NCBI GenBank assembly: GCA_013339895.1
Contig: JABACO010000008.1
Coordinates: forward strand, 6,458,762 to 6,522,761
Reading direction: 5' to 3'
Origin: Ephydatia muelleri
Lineage: Eukaryota; Porifera; Demospongiae; Spongillida; Spongillidae
Length of the DNA stretch: 64,000 bases
Below the pieces are notes generated by a model. The model saw only the letters and a list, made by a program, of their open reading frames with translations, was not told the DNA's origin and searched no databases. The position numbers were made by a program, and so were the translations under genes. Numbering within the stretch: position 1 is the first letter of the stretch; each line of letters begins with the position of its first letter. Of this stretch, positions 35,560-46,600 are shown in pieces.

Positions 35560-36230
35560 ACCTACGTGTATGTACCGTCTCTAAAGTGAGAGCTCTAGGT
35601 CATGTACATGCATCATACTCCCAAAGAATTGGTCCTCAGCCCCCATAGGATTGGTGTCCCGTACCACTGTATGCATGTGGCAAAGTATATCACTGTATTC
35701 ACCACAGCACTGGGCCCATGGTACAATATTAAAAAGTGTGTGTGGGCGGAGGGGCTGATTTCTTTTGAGCAAAATGAATAATTAAATATACAAGTCTACA
35801 TGTAGAGATGCACGAATTTATTTTTTTTAAATCATGATGTGTATGATGTTGTCATCGAAAAAGTTGTTGTCGGCTATCATTCCTTGATGAATTTATACAG
35901 TTGGCCAAAAAATTGTGGTGTGTGTGTGGAGGGTCCCTGCAGCGTGCATAAGACTTTAAGTTCTTACATACTCACATCCATCTTTTTGTAGTTAAGTACA
36001 ATTGTGTAATAAAGCTTTCCTGTTTGGCAAAATCCTTGATCCTTGAACAACTTCTTATCATTCTTTATGCCTCCATTACTCAGCTATGTGGCTTGTGTAC
36101 CAGTTGCAGGGACTTGAGTCTCTCTTTGCCCATACAATATTTAGTTCACACAGAGTACATGAACATGCCCTCATGTTGGTTCACACACCCTGATGCATGT
36201 GTATATGTTGTGCACATGCGTCTGTACGTC
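35560..36230. other. palindrome centre, left unique part
   Basis: No gene supported. It contains a sequence resembling the outer arm (GTAATAAAGCTTTCCTGTTTGGCAAAATC at 36007, compare 34303). Confidence 0.5.
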
Positions 36231-36238
36231 CTAAGCAC

Positions 36239-36303
<65 letters not shown>

Positions 36304-36340
36304 GCACAAACCCACACACACAAACACAAACCCACACACA

Positions 36341-36427
<87 letters not shown>
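36239..36427. repeat. (CA)n microsatellite, two runs
   Basis: 36239-36302 pure CA, 36303-36342 with AAACCC interruptions, 36343-36427 pure CA. Confidence 0.95.
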
Positions 36428-36428
<1 letters not shown>

Positions 36429-36429
36429 A

Positions 36430-37525
36430 GTTTCCTCTGTATTGTTGCAGCAGACGTATACTCTTCTCTCATCTAGCACTCTGTACAAGCGCTCGTCTGA
36501 CCTGTAAAAGCCTTTTCTGGAGTACAGTATAATGAATATCGTTACTAGCTTGCAATCGATATGTCTGTGTAAACTACTGACCTACCACGATCTGCAACGA
36601 TAAGGGAAGTACAATAATTTCATCGCAGGTCTACTGTTTCCATCAGCACAATGTGTGTCCCTGTTATGGACCCGCTTCGCCACCGCGTAGCTCGCGCACA
36701 CCAACGAGACAATTTAACTGTCACTCTTTATCTTTAAGACCAATGCACACACATTGCATTTGATCTACGCAAGACAAAACCCAATACTGCCTTAGCCACC
36801 CCCTTCCTCTCTCTCTAGCTCTCCTTTTATACCCTGCTGCTCCTAGTCACAGGTTATCCTTTCAGAGTTGGACCCCCTTTCATCAATCTGCCCTCCTTGC
36901 ATTCTGCACCCTGGCACCTATTCATAGGGTCGCACTCTTCACTCTCGTCAAGCGAATTAAATGAGTGTACATGAACTCAGATTGCTGTTCCTCACCATAA
37001 GTACAAAGTACGTACTGTGGCTTGCTATAACCTTCTACGAGTAGTCATTTAATTTACTGCATACAAATTAGTACAGTGTGACACGCAACACTCTTCTTGA
37101 TGAAAAACGCAGTTTTTTTTGAAGGGCGATGGTTCTGCCTGGCGATGAATTTCCCTATCATTGCTGATTGCGGTAGGTCAGGGCCCGTGGTTAGTTTACA
37201 CAGACACAATGGATAGCGATATTCATCATTCCATGAGCCACTCAAAAGGAAAAACAGAAGCCTCTTGAGCTTGTTTGCTAACCATGGCATATCTTATGAC
37301 TTGTCCCTATTTGTGTCAGGGGACAGTCCTATAAGGACACAATGTATGCATAAAGGACCAGTCCTATGACACTACATACCTACATGTGTAGACATGTCTC
37401 ATGGTCTCATGAGCTGTTCAATGAATGCATGTGCAGAGAAGGCATTCAGTGAGAGAAAATGTGTGTACCATCATTATCAGGGAGCACTACTGTTTTTTCC
37501 ACATGAACAACAGTGTGTGCTTCGT
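36430..37525. other. palindrome centre, right unique part
   Basis: No exon or repeat recognised. Some short frames only. Confidence 0.5.
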
Positions 37526-37529
37526 GTGT

Positions 37530-39125
37530 CACGTGTCTGTGCACATGTGCAAGTCTGTGTGTGCGTCTGTATATCTGTATGTGTGTATCTGTATGTGTGT
37601 CTGTGTGTATTGTGTGTGTATCTGTAAGTGTGTGTCTGTTGTGTCTGTGCATGTGTGTCTATATGTATTTTGTGTGTGCGAGTCTGTGTGCAAGTCTGCG
37701 TGTCTGTGTATTTCGTGAGTGTCTATATATTTCGTGTGTGTCTGTGTGTGCTTGTGTGTCCGTGTGTATGTGTGTGCGTGTCTGTGTGTATGTCGTGTGT
37801 GTATGTTCCTGTGTGTGTCTGTGCATGTGTGTGTCTGAGTGTTTTGTGTGATTGTCTCGTGTGTGTGTGTCTGTGTATTTCGTGTGTGCCTGTGTATGCA
37901 TGTGTGTCTGTGTGTGCTAGTGTGTATTTCATGCATGTGTGTGTGCATGTGTGTGTGTGTGCATGTGTGTGTATGTGTTTGTCATATGTGTGTGTCGTGT
38001 GTTTTGTGTGTCCATGTGTGTGTCTGTGTATCTGTGTGTGTGTTTGTATGCGTCTGTGTGTATGTCATGCGTGTGTGTGTGTGCGTTAGTGTGTCTGTGT
38101 GTGTGTTTTTGTATGTGTCTGTATGTATGTCATGTGTGTGTGTGTGCGTTAGTGTGTCTGTGTGTGTGTTTTTGTATGTGTCTGTGTGTATGTCATGTGT
38201 GTGTGTGTGCGTTTGTGTGTGTGTGCGTTAGTGTGTCTGTGTGTATGTCATGTGTGTGTCTGTGTGTGTGTGTGCGTTAGTGTCTGTGTGTGCCTGTGTG
38301 TGCTAGTGTGTATTTCATGCATGTGTGCGTGTGCGTGTGTGTGTGTGTCGTGTGTTTTGTGTGTCCATGTGTGTGTGTGCGTTAGTGTGTGTGTGTTTTT
38401 GTATGCGTCTGTGTGTATGTCATGCGTGTGTCTGTGTATCTGTGTGCGTGTGCGTTAGTGTGTTTGTGTGTGCCTGTGTGTGCATGTGTGTGCTAGTGTG
38501 TATTTCATGCATGTGTGTGTGCGTGTGTGTGTTTGTCATATTTGTGTGTCGTGTGTTTGTGTATCTGTGTGTGTGTGTTTGTATGTGTCTGTGTGTATGT
38601 CATGTGTGTGTCTGTGTGTGCGTTTGTGTGTATGTGTGCGTTAGTGTGTCTGTGTGTGTGTGTTTTTATGCGTCTGTGTATGTCATGTGTGTGTCTGTGT
38701 GCGTTTGTGTGTGTGTCCGTTAGTGTGTCTGTGTGTGTATGTCATGTGTGTGTGTGTGCGTTAGTGTGTCTGTGTGTGTATGTCATGTGTCTGTGTGTGC
38801 CTGTTAGTGTGTCTGTGTGTGTGTGTGCGTTAGTGTGTCTGTGTGTGTATGCCATGTGTCTGTGTGTGCCTGTGTGTGTGTGTGTGTGTGTGCGTGTTAG
38901 TGTGTCTGTGTGTGTGTGTGTCATGTGTCTGTGTGTGTGTCATGTGTCTGTTGTGTGTGTGTGTGCGTTAGTGTCTGTGTGTGCATTTGTGTGTCTGTGT
39001 GCGTATGTCATTTGTGTGTCTGTGTGCGTATGTCATGTGTGTGTGTGCGTTAGTGTGTCTGTGTGTGCATTTGTGTGTCTGTGTGTGTATGTCATGTGTG
39101 TGTGTGTGTGTGTGCATGTGTGTGT
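37530..39125. repeat. TG-rich minisatellite array (right of centre)
   Basis: About 1.6 kb of imperfect units such as GTGTGTCTGTGTGTATGTCA and GTGTGTGTGCGTTAGTGTGT. It creates long Cys/Val frames that are artefacts. Confidence 0.95.
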
Positions 39126-39275
39126 TATGCAAGCTTGGTACACAAATTGAAATGCAATCAGTTGAATTGAATAGAATGCATGTGCATGTGACAATGTTTG
39201 TGAGTGAGAGTGTTTGTACCATCATCAGACAGGTGTATTGTTTGCCATATGTATGTGTGCAAGTACGCTGTACAT

Positions 39276-39278
<3 letters not shown>

Positions 39279-39324
<46 letters not shown>

Positions 39325-39345
39325 TGTGTGTGTGCGTGTGTGTGG
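39279..39345. repeat. (TG)n microsatellite in palindrome right arm
   Basis: Mirror of 34539-34590, slightly longer. Confidence 0.9.
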
Positions 39346-40504
39346 GTGTGTATAAGAAAATACGCCATACGATAGTGTACAGGGCCATGTACGCAACAAT
39401 GCAAGTGTGTGCACAAGTGGGAGCCAGCATGAGTTCATGTACTATGTGTGAGCTGAAAGTTTTGCGAGACCGAAATCGTAGCCGAGTGGGCGTGGCAGAT
39501 ATAAGACGATGATTTTAGCAAGATGATGGCAAATAGGAAAGCTTTATTACACGACTAGAGGATGATGTGAGTGCGTAGCAAATAGCCTTACGCGTGCCGT
39601 TTTGAATACTGCCGGCGACGTGGGAGGCGCAAGGTTATACTGCAACCATTCACTTGGGTCCGTTAATTTGGTACGATCGTCTGGAACTGAGCAGTGTTCT
39701 TCTTCTTTTAACTTTCCCGCATAAACTCACTGCCTGAGTGAGACAAAAACAGTTGGGAACGGCTAGCTTAGTTTAAGGGAGAAATGGGCGGAACAAAGAA
39801 GTTATCAAAATTTATTGTGGATTGGGAGAATGGAACACGGGTTGCATGCAAAAATGGTGCAATCGAGCGGGAAATGTGCATTAACTTTGCACAGCTGTAT
39901 CTCCGTGACGGATAGAGTAAAAATTAACGAACTGAACACATCAATAGCAACAGGACCCCTGTACGTACATACTGAATTTGAAGCGATTTGAATGCTCCTA
40001 CCTGAAGATGTGGCGGTTTTGAACCCCATGGGGTATCGGACTTCGTAGCATCAGCAATGAACTAGTGCAAGGCCCCAAAATAAGTTTTCCCGTAGTGAAA
40101 TGGTGTAGTATGAAGTGTTGAAAATAGGAAGTCGATAGCGTTAACCGTTAGGAAGTTATAGCGATTCACCCGCGATGCATTTTTATAACATTTTATAATA
40201 TAACCGTGGGGCAATTTTCGCGGAAACTGTCCCATATATATATAGCGAAGGCTCATTATCTCGGAAACTGACCCAATTACATTTTAAGTGATATAAATAT
40301 AACAACAGTGTTATACTTCTGTATAGCTCGTGCTTGATGTCCCGACGCACTCAACAACAACAAACATGCGCGCTACGCCTCTAGGTTTGGTGTCAAGCAA
40401 ACAGCAGTTTTACATTAAGAACAGCATTATAGTGGGTGCTGCAAGATCCTGAACAGCTTTGTAAGCCCTTCCTTTCACTTCACGATAACATGAGTACTCA
40501 ATGT

Positions 40505-40514
40505 CAGGGGCGGA

Positions 40515-40546
<32 letters not shown>

Positions 40547-41191
40547 TCCAGGGGGTCCGGACCCCTCCTTTCCTATATGAAGAATGACGTAATGCATACT
40601 GTAATCTATGCAGCATTCTGCATGTTACCGCGTCCTTGGATTTGCAAGATTGCACATCGTTCTAGCCAAGTGGGTCTATATATCGATCTAATCAAATCCT
40701 CCTACATGCATGCGTATTAACGAAATATTTAATCGCGCGATCGATCGAATGGTGCGTGTGAGCAGGAATTGAGGTTAGCGATCAAAAGACGTGAATGGGT
40801 GGATCTCAGATTTTTTTCCTCAGTAAACAGATAGCTATAGAGCTAAATAAACTAACAATGGTAATATTATAGTAAAACATACATGAGTCGTTTATGGACC
40901 GACATGTAGCTGGTGCTTGGCCACGTGCACGCTTCGGTCACAAATTCACAAAAGCTTTGCGTCACGAATTTAATTGCTGAGCAGTAGGAACCGTAGCATT
41001 GTGAAGAATGAACAGTTTTCTCGTCGCTATCCATGCAGGCCCTAGTAATCCGGATTGGAAGCTATCAGCGCTCCCCCAAAACCCTCTTCAGTGCTGTTAC
41101 GGGAGGTGGCACGCCCCCTCCCGTACCCTCCCCCCCAGTTGTGAATATATTTATCAGACCCCCCCCCCCCCCCATCCTGGATCCGCCCCTG
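40505..41191. mobile_element. non-autonomous hAT-like element
   Basis: Begins CAGGGGCGGATTTAGG followed by a 28-bp G run, and ends CCTGGATCCGCCCCTG preceded by a C run. Ends of the type CAGGGGCGGATYYAGG are common in animal hAT MITEs. Flanks share only AATGT, so the 8-bp target duplication is not clear. No transposase inside. Confidence 0.6.
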
Positions 41192-41453
41192 AATGTCCAC
41201 CAAGGCTTGTGTCATATCTTTCAGCTACAGATTCCTGCTAACGTTCCTTTCTATGCTCACAGAGGAATGTTACTTACCTTTGAATTATAGGCCACTAAAG
41301 TGGCCAAGCGCGGGATAGTATGTGGTTGACACATATACCATTGTGCCAAAATTTGTTGTACTTGCAATTAAGGCTGCCTTGTAGTCGAATCAAAGTATAA
41401 CCAACCCCGTTACAAATTATTGTCGGCTGTACCGGTTGCAGAAACATGCAGAG

Positions 41454-41586
41454 CTCTAGTGTATTTGAATATTGTTGCAATGTAAATTTCCCACATCATA
41501 ATAGTACACCAGGGGACCTGCAAGTTATTCATATTCATTATAGCTGCTATTTTTATTATTATTTTTAATATTCAAATACACTAGAG
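41454..41586. mobile_element. 133-bp element with 20-bp perfect TIRs
   Basis: 41454-41473 (CTCTAGTGTATTTGAATATT) and 41567-41586 are exact reverse complements. No coding content and no clear target duplication. Confidence 0.7.
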
Positions 41587-41597
41587 ATTTGCACCTG

Positions 41598-41682
41598 AAG
41601 CTCTGGTTCAGTCGGTTTAGGCTGGTAACTCCTAGCCAGGGGGCGGTTCTAACCTAAGAGCTAGGCTAGAGCCTCTTTGGCC
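41598..41682 (+). repeat. possible tRNA-derived SINE head
   Basis: It has an A-box-like TGGTTCAGTCGG, a B-box-like GGTTCTAACC about 40 bp later, a short stem CTGGT/GCCAG between, and AGCTCT/AGAGCT as a possible acceptor stem. The T stem does not pair, so a functional tRNA is unlikely. Confidence 0.35.
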
Positions 41683-42042
41683 CTAATCAGGGTAGCTGGA
41701 TATGCCGGGCGCCAAACAATTGTATTATGATGTGTGAAATTTTCATGTAACAATATACATTGGGTGGTACCGCCAATATAGCAATACATTTAAAGTAATG
41801 CATGGATCTGAACCTGCGTCAGCAGGTTCAATATAGGATTGATTGAGGAGTCATGAATGTCATTAAAAATTTTCAGTTGCGTCGCGAGGGACAACGAAGA
41901 AGAAACGGATAGCTTTTCTCTTTGCAGCAATCGAACGACAACACCAAGATCTACGTTTTGGTGCTAGTTTCATGTCATAAAACTATGCCCTTCTAGACCA
42001 ACTAAGAACCTGTTTCTCGTGCCCATGCCCAAAAAAATTGTT

Positions 42043-42062
42043 GGTCGTCGTCGTCGTCGTCT
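42043..42062. repeat. short (GTC)n microsatellite
   Basis: About six GTC triplets followed by TTC triplets. Confidence 0.8.
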
Positions 42063-42330
42063 TCTTCTCCGTCAAGTATAACTCACGCTAGGAATGGTTT
42101 TAAAGAACGGCGATAGTACCAATCGCTTCAGAATTTACCGGCGCGGTGCCCCTTAAGGTAATAAAGAAGCTACAACGAAAAAGTACTATATACGGTATGG
42201 GTATATTACTATGTTCTAAATACAGGAGTATGGATAATTTTAGGCAGTATAAATACTCCAACAGGACAAAATCCTCATCACATTACAGTTATGAAGCTTC
42301 GTTGACACGGAGAAAAAAAAAACTTATGAA

Positions 42331-42627
42331 ACAAGTAAATAAAAACCTTCTCTAACGAGAAAGTTGGTGGGCATATAGGATTGACAATGTTGGTGTAAAA
42401 AGCACGGAAACAAGTGTGACAGAAATGTTACTGGAAAATTGAAATAGGCCTATATTTAGCCCATTTTCTCAGGCGTGCGCTGCCTAAATGTGACTGGGCT
42501 AAATATAGGCCTATTTCAATTTTCCAGTAACATTTCTGTCACACTTGTTTCCGTGCTTTTTACACCAACATTGTCAATCCTATATGCCCACCAACTTTCT
42601 CGTTAGAGAAGGTTTTTATTTACTTGT
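42331..42627. repeat. perfect palindrome, 133-bp arms, 31-bp spacer
   Basis: Arm 42331-42463 is the exact reverse complement of 42495-42627 at all 133 positions as read. The spacer is 42464-42494. Perfect identity implies a very recent origin, a hairpin under gene conversion, or an assembly or cloning artefact. Confidence 0.95.
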
Positions 42628-42639
42628 TGGACAATAAGA

Positions 42640-43650
42640 TAGCCTTCAAGAGCAAGGAATTTTTGCAACATGTATAATCTGAAGGACGTGAATATCAGCT
42701 ATACGATTAATTGCTTACGTCTATCACTCCCGTCGATGAATGGTACTGATTTTTCATTTTCTTGGACTGCTCACTATCGATGTCCAAACTAATATTCAAA
42801 CCGCAATGCATGCAGCATATCCGAGAATGAACGCGATGCTTGTTCCCAATGCTAAACGCGCTAAACAAAATCCAGTGTTAAGAACAGAATCACTAGAGCA
42901 ATTATACTTTTCGGCCTAAGCTCTTCCATGATCCAGTGCAATAATTATAATGACTGATGAATGATATTATGGACAATCAATCGACTAATGAATGACCGAA
43001 ACAGCTGAATTATGCGAATAAAATCGTGGAATATGAACGCTGCGCAGCATTTTGTCTGAAGTAGTTGAACTAACGAAAATTAATCAAAACATCCAGTGTG
43101 ACAACTTGATGCATTGTTATCTTTTCGTAACACTGAGAAATACTTCGGCGCGGAAGTGTCGCTCGCACCCACCATTGTCGCCTTTTTAGAATACACTAAT
43201 ACACTATTTGTCTATTTTGGCACCCCCATATCCCTGCGCCTAAGGGCATACACTGTAGGTCTGCATCACTAGTACATCTGATTCATATTCATCTCTCCCC
43301 AATGCCAAGGGGACACACATTGCTTCCTCTGTAACTACTGCATTTTAAGAGCTATACATTATTTGATATTCTGATTGAGAGAATCCATTTAGTAATGAGT
43401 TGAAATGGTCCTCCATTATTGTGCTAGCTGCCAATGGTTGCGAATACAGTATGCAATTCCTGGGTCTGAAAAGAAGTAGGGATCAAGCATTCAGATATCT
43501 GTATATAATGACTATCAGTGAGGAGTAGCTATCTACCTCCAGAATGGTTGATCTGGAAAATGCACTATGGCTTAGATTAATGGTACCGTGCAAGATGATA
43601 CTGACCCAGTATCACTAATTTTATAACAAAAATGGCGTGCAAGTACCAGT
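42640..43650. other. intergenic upstream of the ankyrin/ROC/death gene
   Basis: No gene recognised. Probably contains the promoter of the downstream gene, but no core promoter element stands out. Confidence 0.4.
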
Positions 43651-43653
43651 GGA

Positions 43654-46600
43654 ATGACTGCAACTGTAAGCATACACTCAGGCATGGTCCTCAAGAGCTT
43701 TGGTCTCCACTAACCGATTTTGATACACTAAATGTAATACATATAGACTTCATGCACAGATCGCAAATCAAATAGATTGATAATTGATAATCAATAACTT
43801 GATATTGAACTGCTATTGAGCAATTATAGAATCCAAGTTTGGTAGCAACGTTTGACACAAATAGCAAGATTTACTTGTAAAAATGTTATTTCACACAGCT
43901 GCTGCATCAAGCTTGTGTTGAAAATGACCTAGCCACAGTGAAGAATCTGATAGAGATTCACAGATATGACCTCTCTGAGAAGGATGATAAAGGAAATACT
44001 TCACTCAATTTGGCTGCAGCCTCAGGTAGTCTAAAGACATTGATGTATCTGATTGAAGAAAGGAAGTGCAGTCCAGGATGTGCAGGTCAATGGGGTAGAT
44101 CACCGTTACATCATGCCTGTGAGAAGAATGGGAATCTAGCCATGGTGAAGTACCTTGTGGAGAAGCATGGATGTGACCCCTCTGGGAAGGATGAAAAAGG
44201 AAACACTCCACTCCATGTGGCTGCGTTTACAGGTAATCTAGACATCCTGACGTACCTGATTGAAGAAAGGAAGTGCAGTCCAGGATGTGCAGGTCAATGG
44301 GGTAGATCACCGTTACATCAGGCTTGTGGAAAGAATGGGAATCTTGCCATGGTGAAGTACCTTGTGGAGAAGCATGGATGTGATCCCGCTGGGAAGGATG
44401 AACAAGGAAACACTCCACTGAATGTGGCTGCATTTACAGGTAACCTAGATATCCTGATGTATCTGATTGAAGAAAGGAAGTGCAGTCCAGGATGTGCAGG
44501 TCGTTGGGGTAGATCACCGTTACATGATGCCTGTGAGAAGAATGGGAATCTAGCCATGGTGAAGTACCTTGTGGAGAAGCATGGATGTGATCCCTCTGGG
44601 AAGGATGAACAAGGAAATACTCCACTCATTGTGGCTGCATATACAGGTAACCTAGATATCCTGACGTACCTGATTGAAGAAAGGAAGTGCAGTCCAGGAT
44701 GTGCAGGTCGTTGGGGTAGATCACCGTTACATCATGCCTGTCAGAAGAATGGGAATCTAGCCATGGTGATGTACCTTGTGGAGAAGCATGGATGTGATCC
44801 CTCTGGGAAGGATGAACAAGGAAACACTCCACTCCATGTGGCTGCATATACAGGTAATCTAGACATCCTGACTTACCTGATTGAAGAAAGGAAGTGCAGT
44901 CCAGGCTGTGCAGGTCAATGGGGTAGATCATGGTTACATAATGCCTGTGAGAAGAATGGGAATCTAGCCATGGTGAAGTACCTTGTGGAGAAGCATGGAT
45001 GTGATCCCTCTGGGAAGGATGAACAAGGAAACACTCCACTGAATGTGGCTGCATTTGTAGGTAACCTAGATATCCTGACATACCTGATTGAAGAAAGGAA
45101 GTGCAGTCCAGGATGTGCAGATCGTTGGGGTAGATCACCGTTACATCATGCCTGTCAGAAGAATTGGAATCTAGCCACGGTGAAGTACCTTGTGGAGAAG
45201 CATGGATGTGACCCCTCTGGGAAGGATGAACAAGGAAACACTCCACTGAATGTGGCTGCATCTGAAGGTAACCTAGATATCCTGACGTACCTTATTGAAG
45301 AAAGGAAGTGCAGTCCAGGATGTGCAGGTCAATGGGGTAGATCATCGTTACATAATGCCTGTGAGAAGAATGGGAATCTAGCCATGGTGAAGTACCTTGT
45401 GGAGAAACATGGATGTGATCCCTCTGGGAAGGATGAACAAGGAAACACTCCACTGAATGTGGCTGCATTTGCAGGTAATCTAGACATCCTGACGTACCTG
45501 ATTGAAGAAAGGAAGTGCAGTCCAGGCTGTGCAGGTCAATGGGGTACATCACCGTTACATCATGCCTGTGAGAAAAATGCGAATCTAGCCATGGTGAAGT
45601 ACCTTGTGGAGAAGCATGGATGTGACCCCTCTGGGAAGGATGAACAAGGAAACACTCCACTGAATGTGGCTGCATCTGAAGGTAACCTAGATATCCTGAC
45701 GTACCTGATTGAAGAAAGGAAGTGCAGTCCAGGATGTGCAGGTCAATGGGGTAGATCATCGTTACATAATGCCTGTCAGAAGAATGGGAATCTAGCCACG
45801 GTGAAGTACCTTGTGGAGAAGCATGGATGTGATCCCTCTGGGAAGGATGAACAAGGAAACACTCCACTGAATGTGGCTGCATTTGCAGGTAATCTAGACA
45901 TCCTGACGTACCTGATTGAAGAAAGGAAGTGCAGTCCAGGATGTGCAGGTCAATGGGGTAGATCACCGTTACATCAGGCTTGTGGAAAGAATGGGAATCT
46001 TGCCATGGTGAAGTACCTTGTGGAGAAGCATGGATGTGACCCCGCTGGGAAGGATGAACAAGGAAATACTCCACTCATTGTGGCTGCATTTACAGGTAAC
46101 CTAGATATCCTGACGTACCTGATTGAAGAAAGGAAGTGCAGTCCAGGATGTGCAGGTCGTTGGGGTAGATCACCGTTACATAATGCCTGTCAGAAGAATG
46201 GGAATCTAGCCATGGTGATGTACCTTGTGGAGAAGCATGGATGTGATCCCTCTGGGAAGGATGAACAAGGAAACACTCCACTCCATGTGGCTGCATTTGT
46301 AGGTAACCTAGATATCCTCACATACCTGATTGAAGAAAGGAAGTGCAGTCCAGGATGTGCAGGTCAATGGGGTAGATCACCGTTACATAATGCCTGTGAG
46401 AAGAATGGGAATCTAGCCATGGTGAAGTACCTTGTGGAGAAGCATGGATGTGACCCCTCTGGGAAGGATGAACAAGGAAACACTCCACTGAATGTGGCTG
46501 CATTCTCTGGTCGCCTAGACATCCTGACGTACCTGATTGAAGAAAGGAAGTGTAATCCAGGATGTGCAGATCATTGGGGTAGATCAATGTTGCATAATGC

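Larger units (their letters stand above)
32886..40277. repeat. 7.4-kb inverted-repeat complex (nested palindrome)
   Basis: Outermost ends 32886-32925 and 40233-40277 are inverted copies (GGGTCAGTTTCCGAGA... GAGCCTTCGCTATA). The main arms are 33660 to about 34845 and about 39120-40230, inverted, with very high similarity. Examples are GGTACGATCGTCTGG at 39670 against CCAGACGATCGTACC at 34167, and the frames 34373-34663 (-) and 39204-39512 (+). The right arm lacks some sequence at its inner end. The spacer holds CA-rich arrays on the left and TG-rich arrays on the right. A smaller foldback (32926-33668) is nested in the left arm only. Confidence 0.9.

Noticed and set aside
43632..43665. ATG at 43632 as start of the ankyrin gene (MACKYQWND...)
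   Set aside because: Ends in phase 1 at the GTAAGC donor, which does not fit the phase-0 ankyrin exon. The ATG at 43654 fits.
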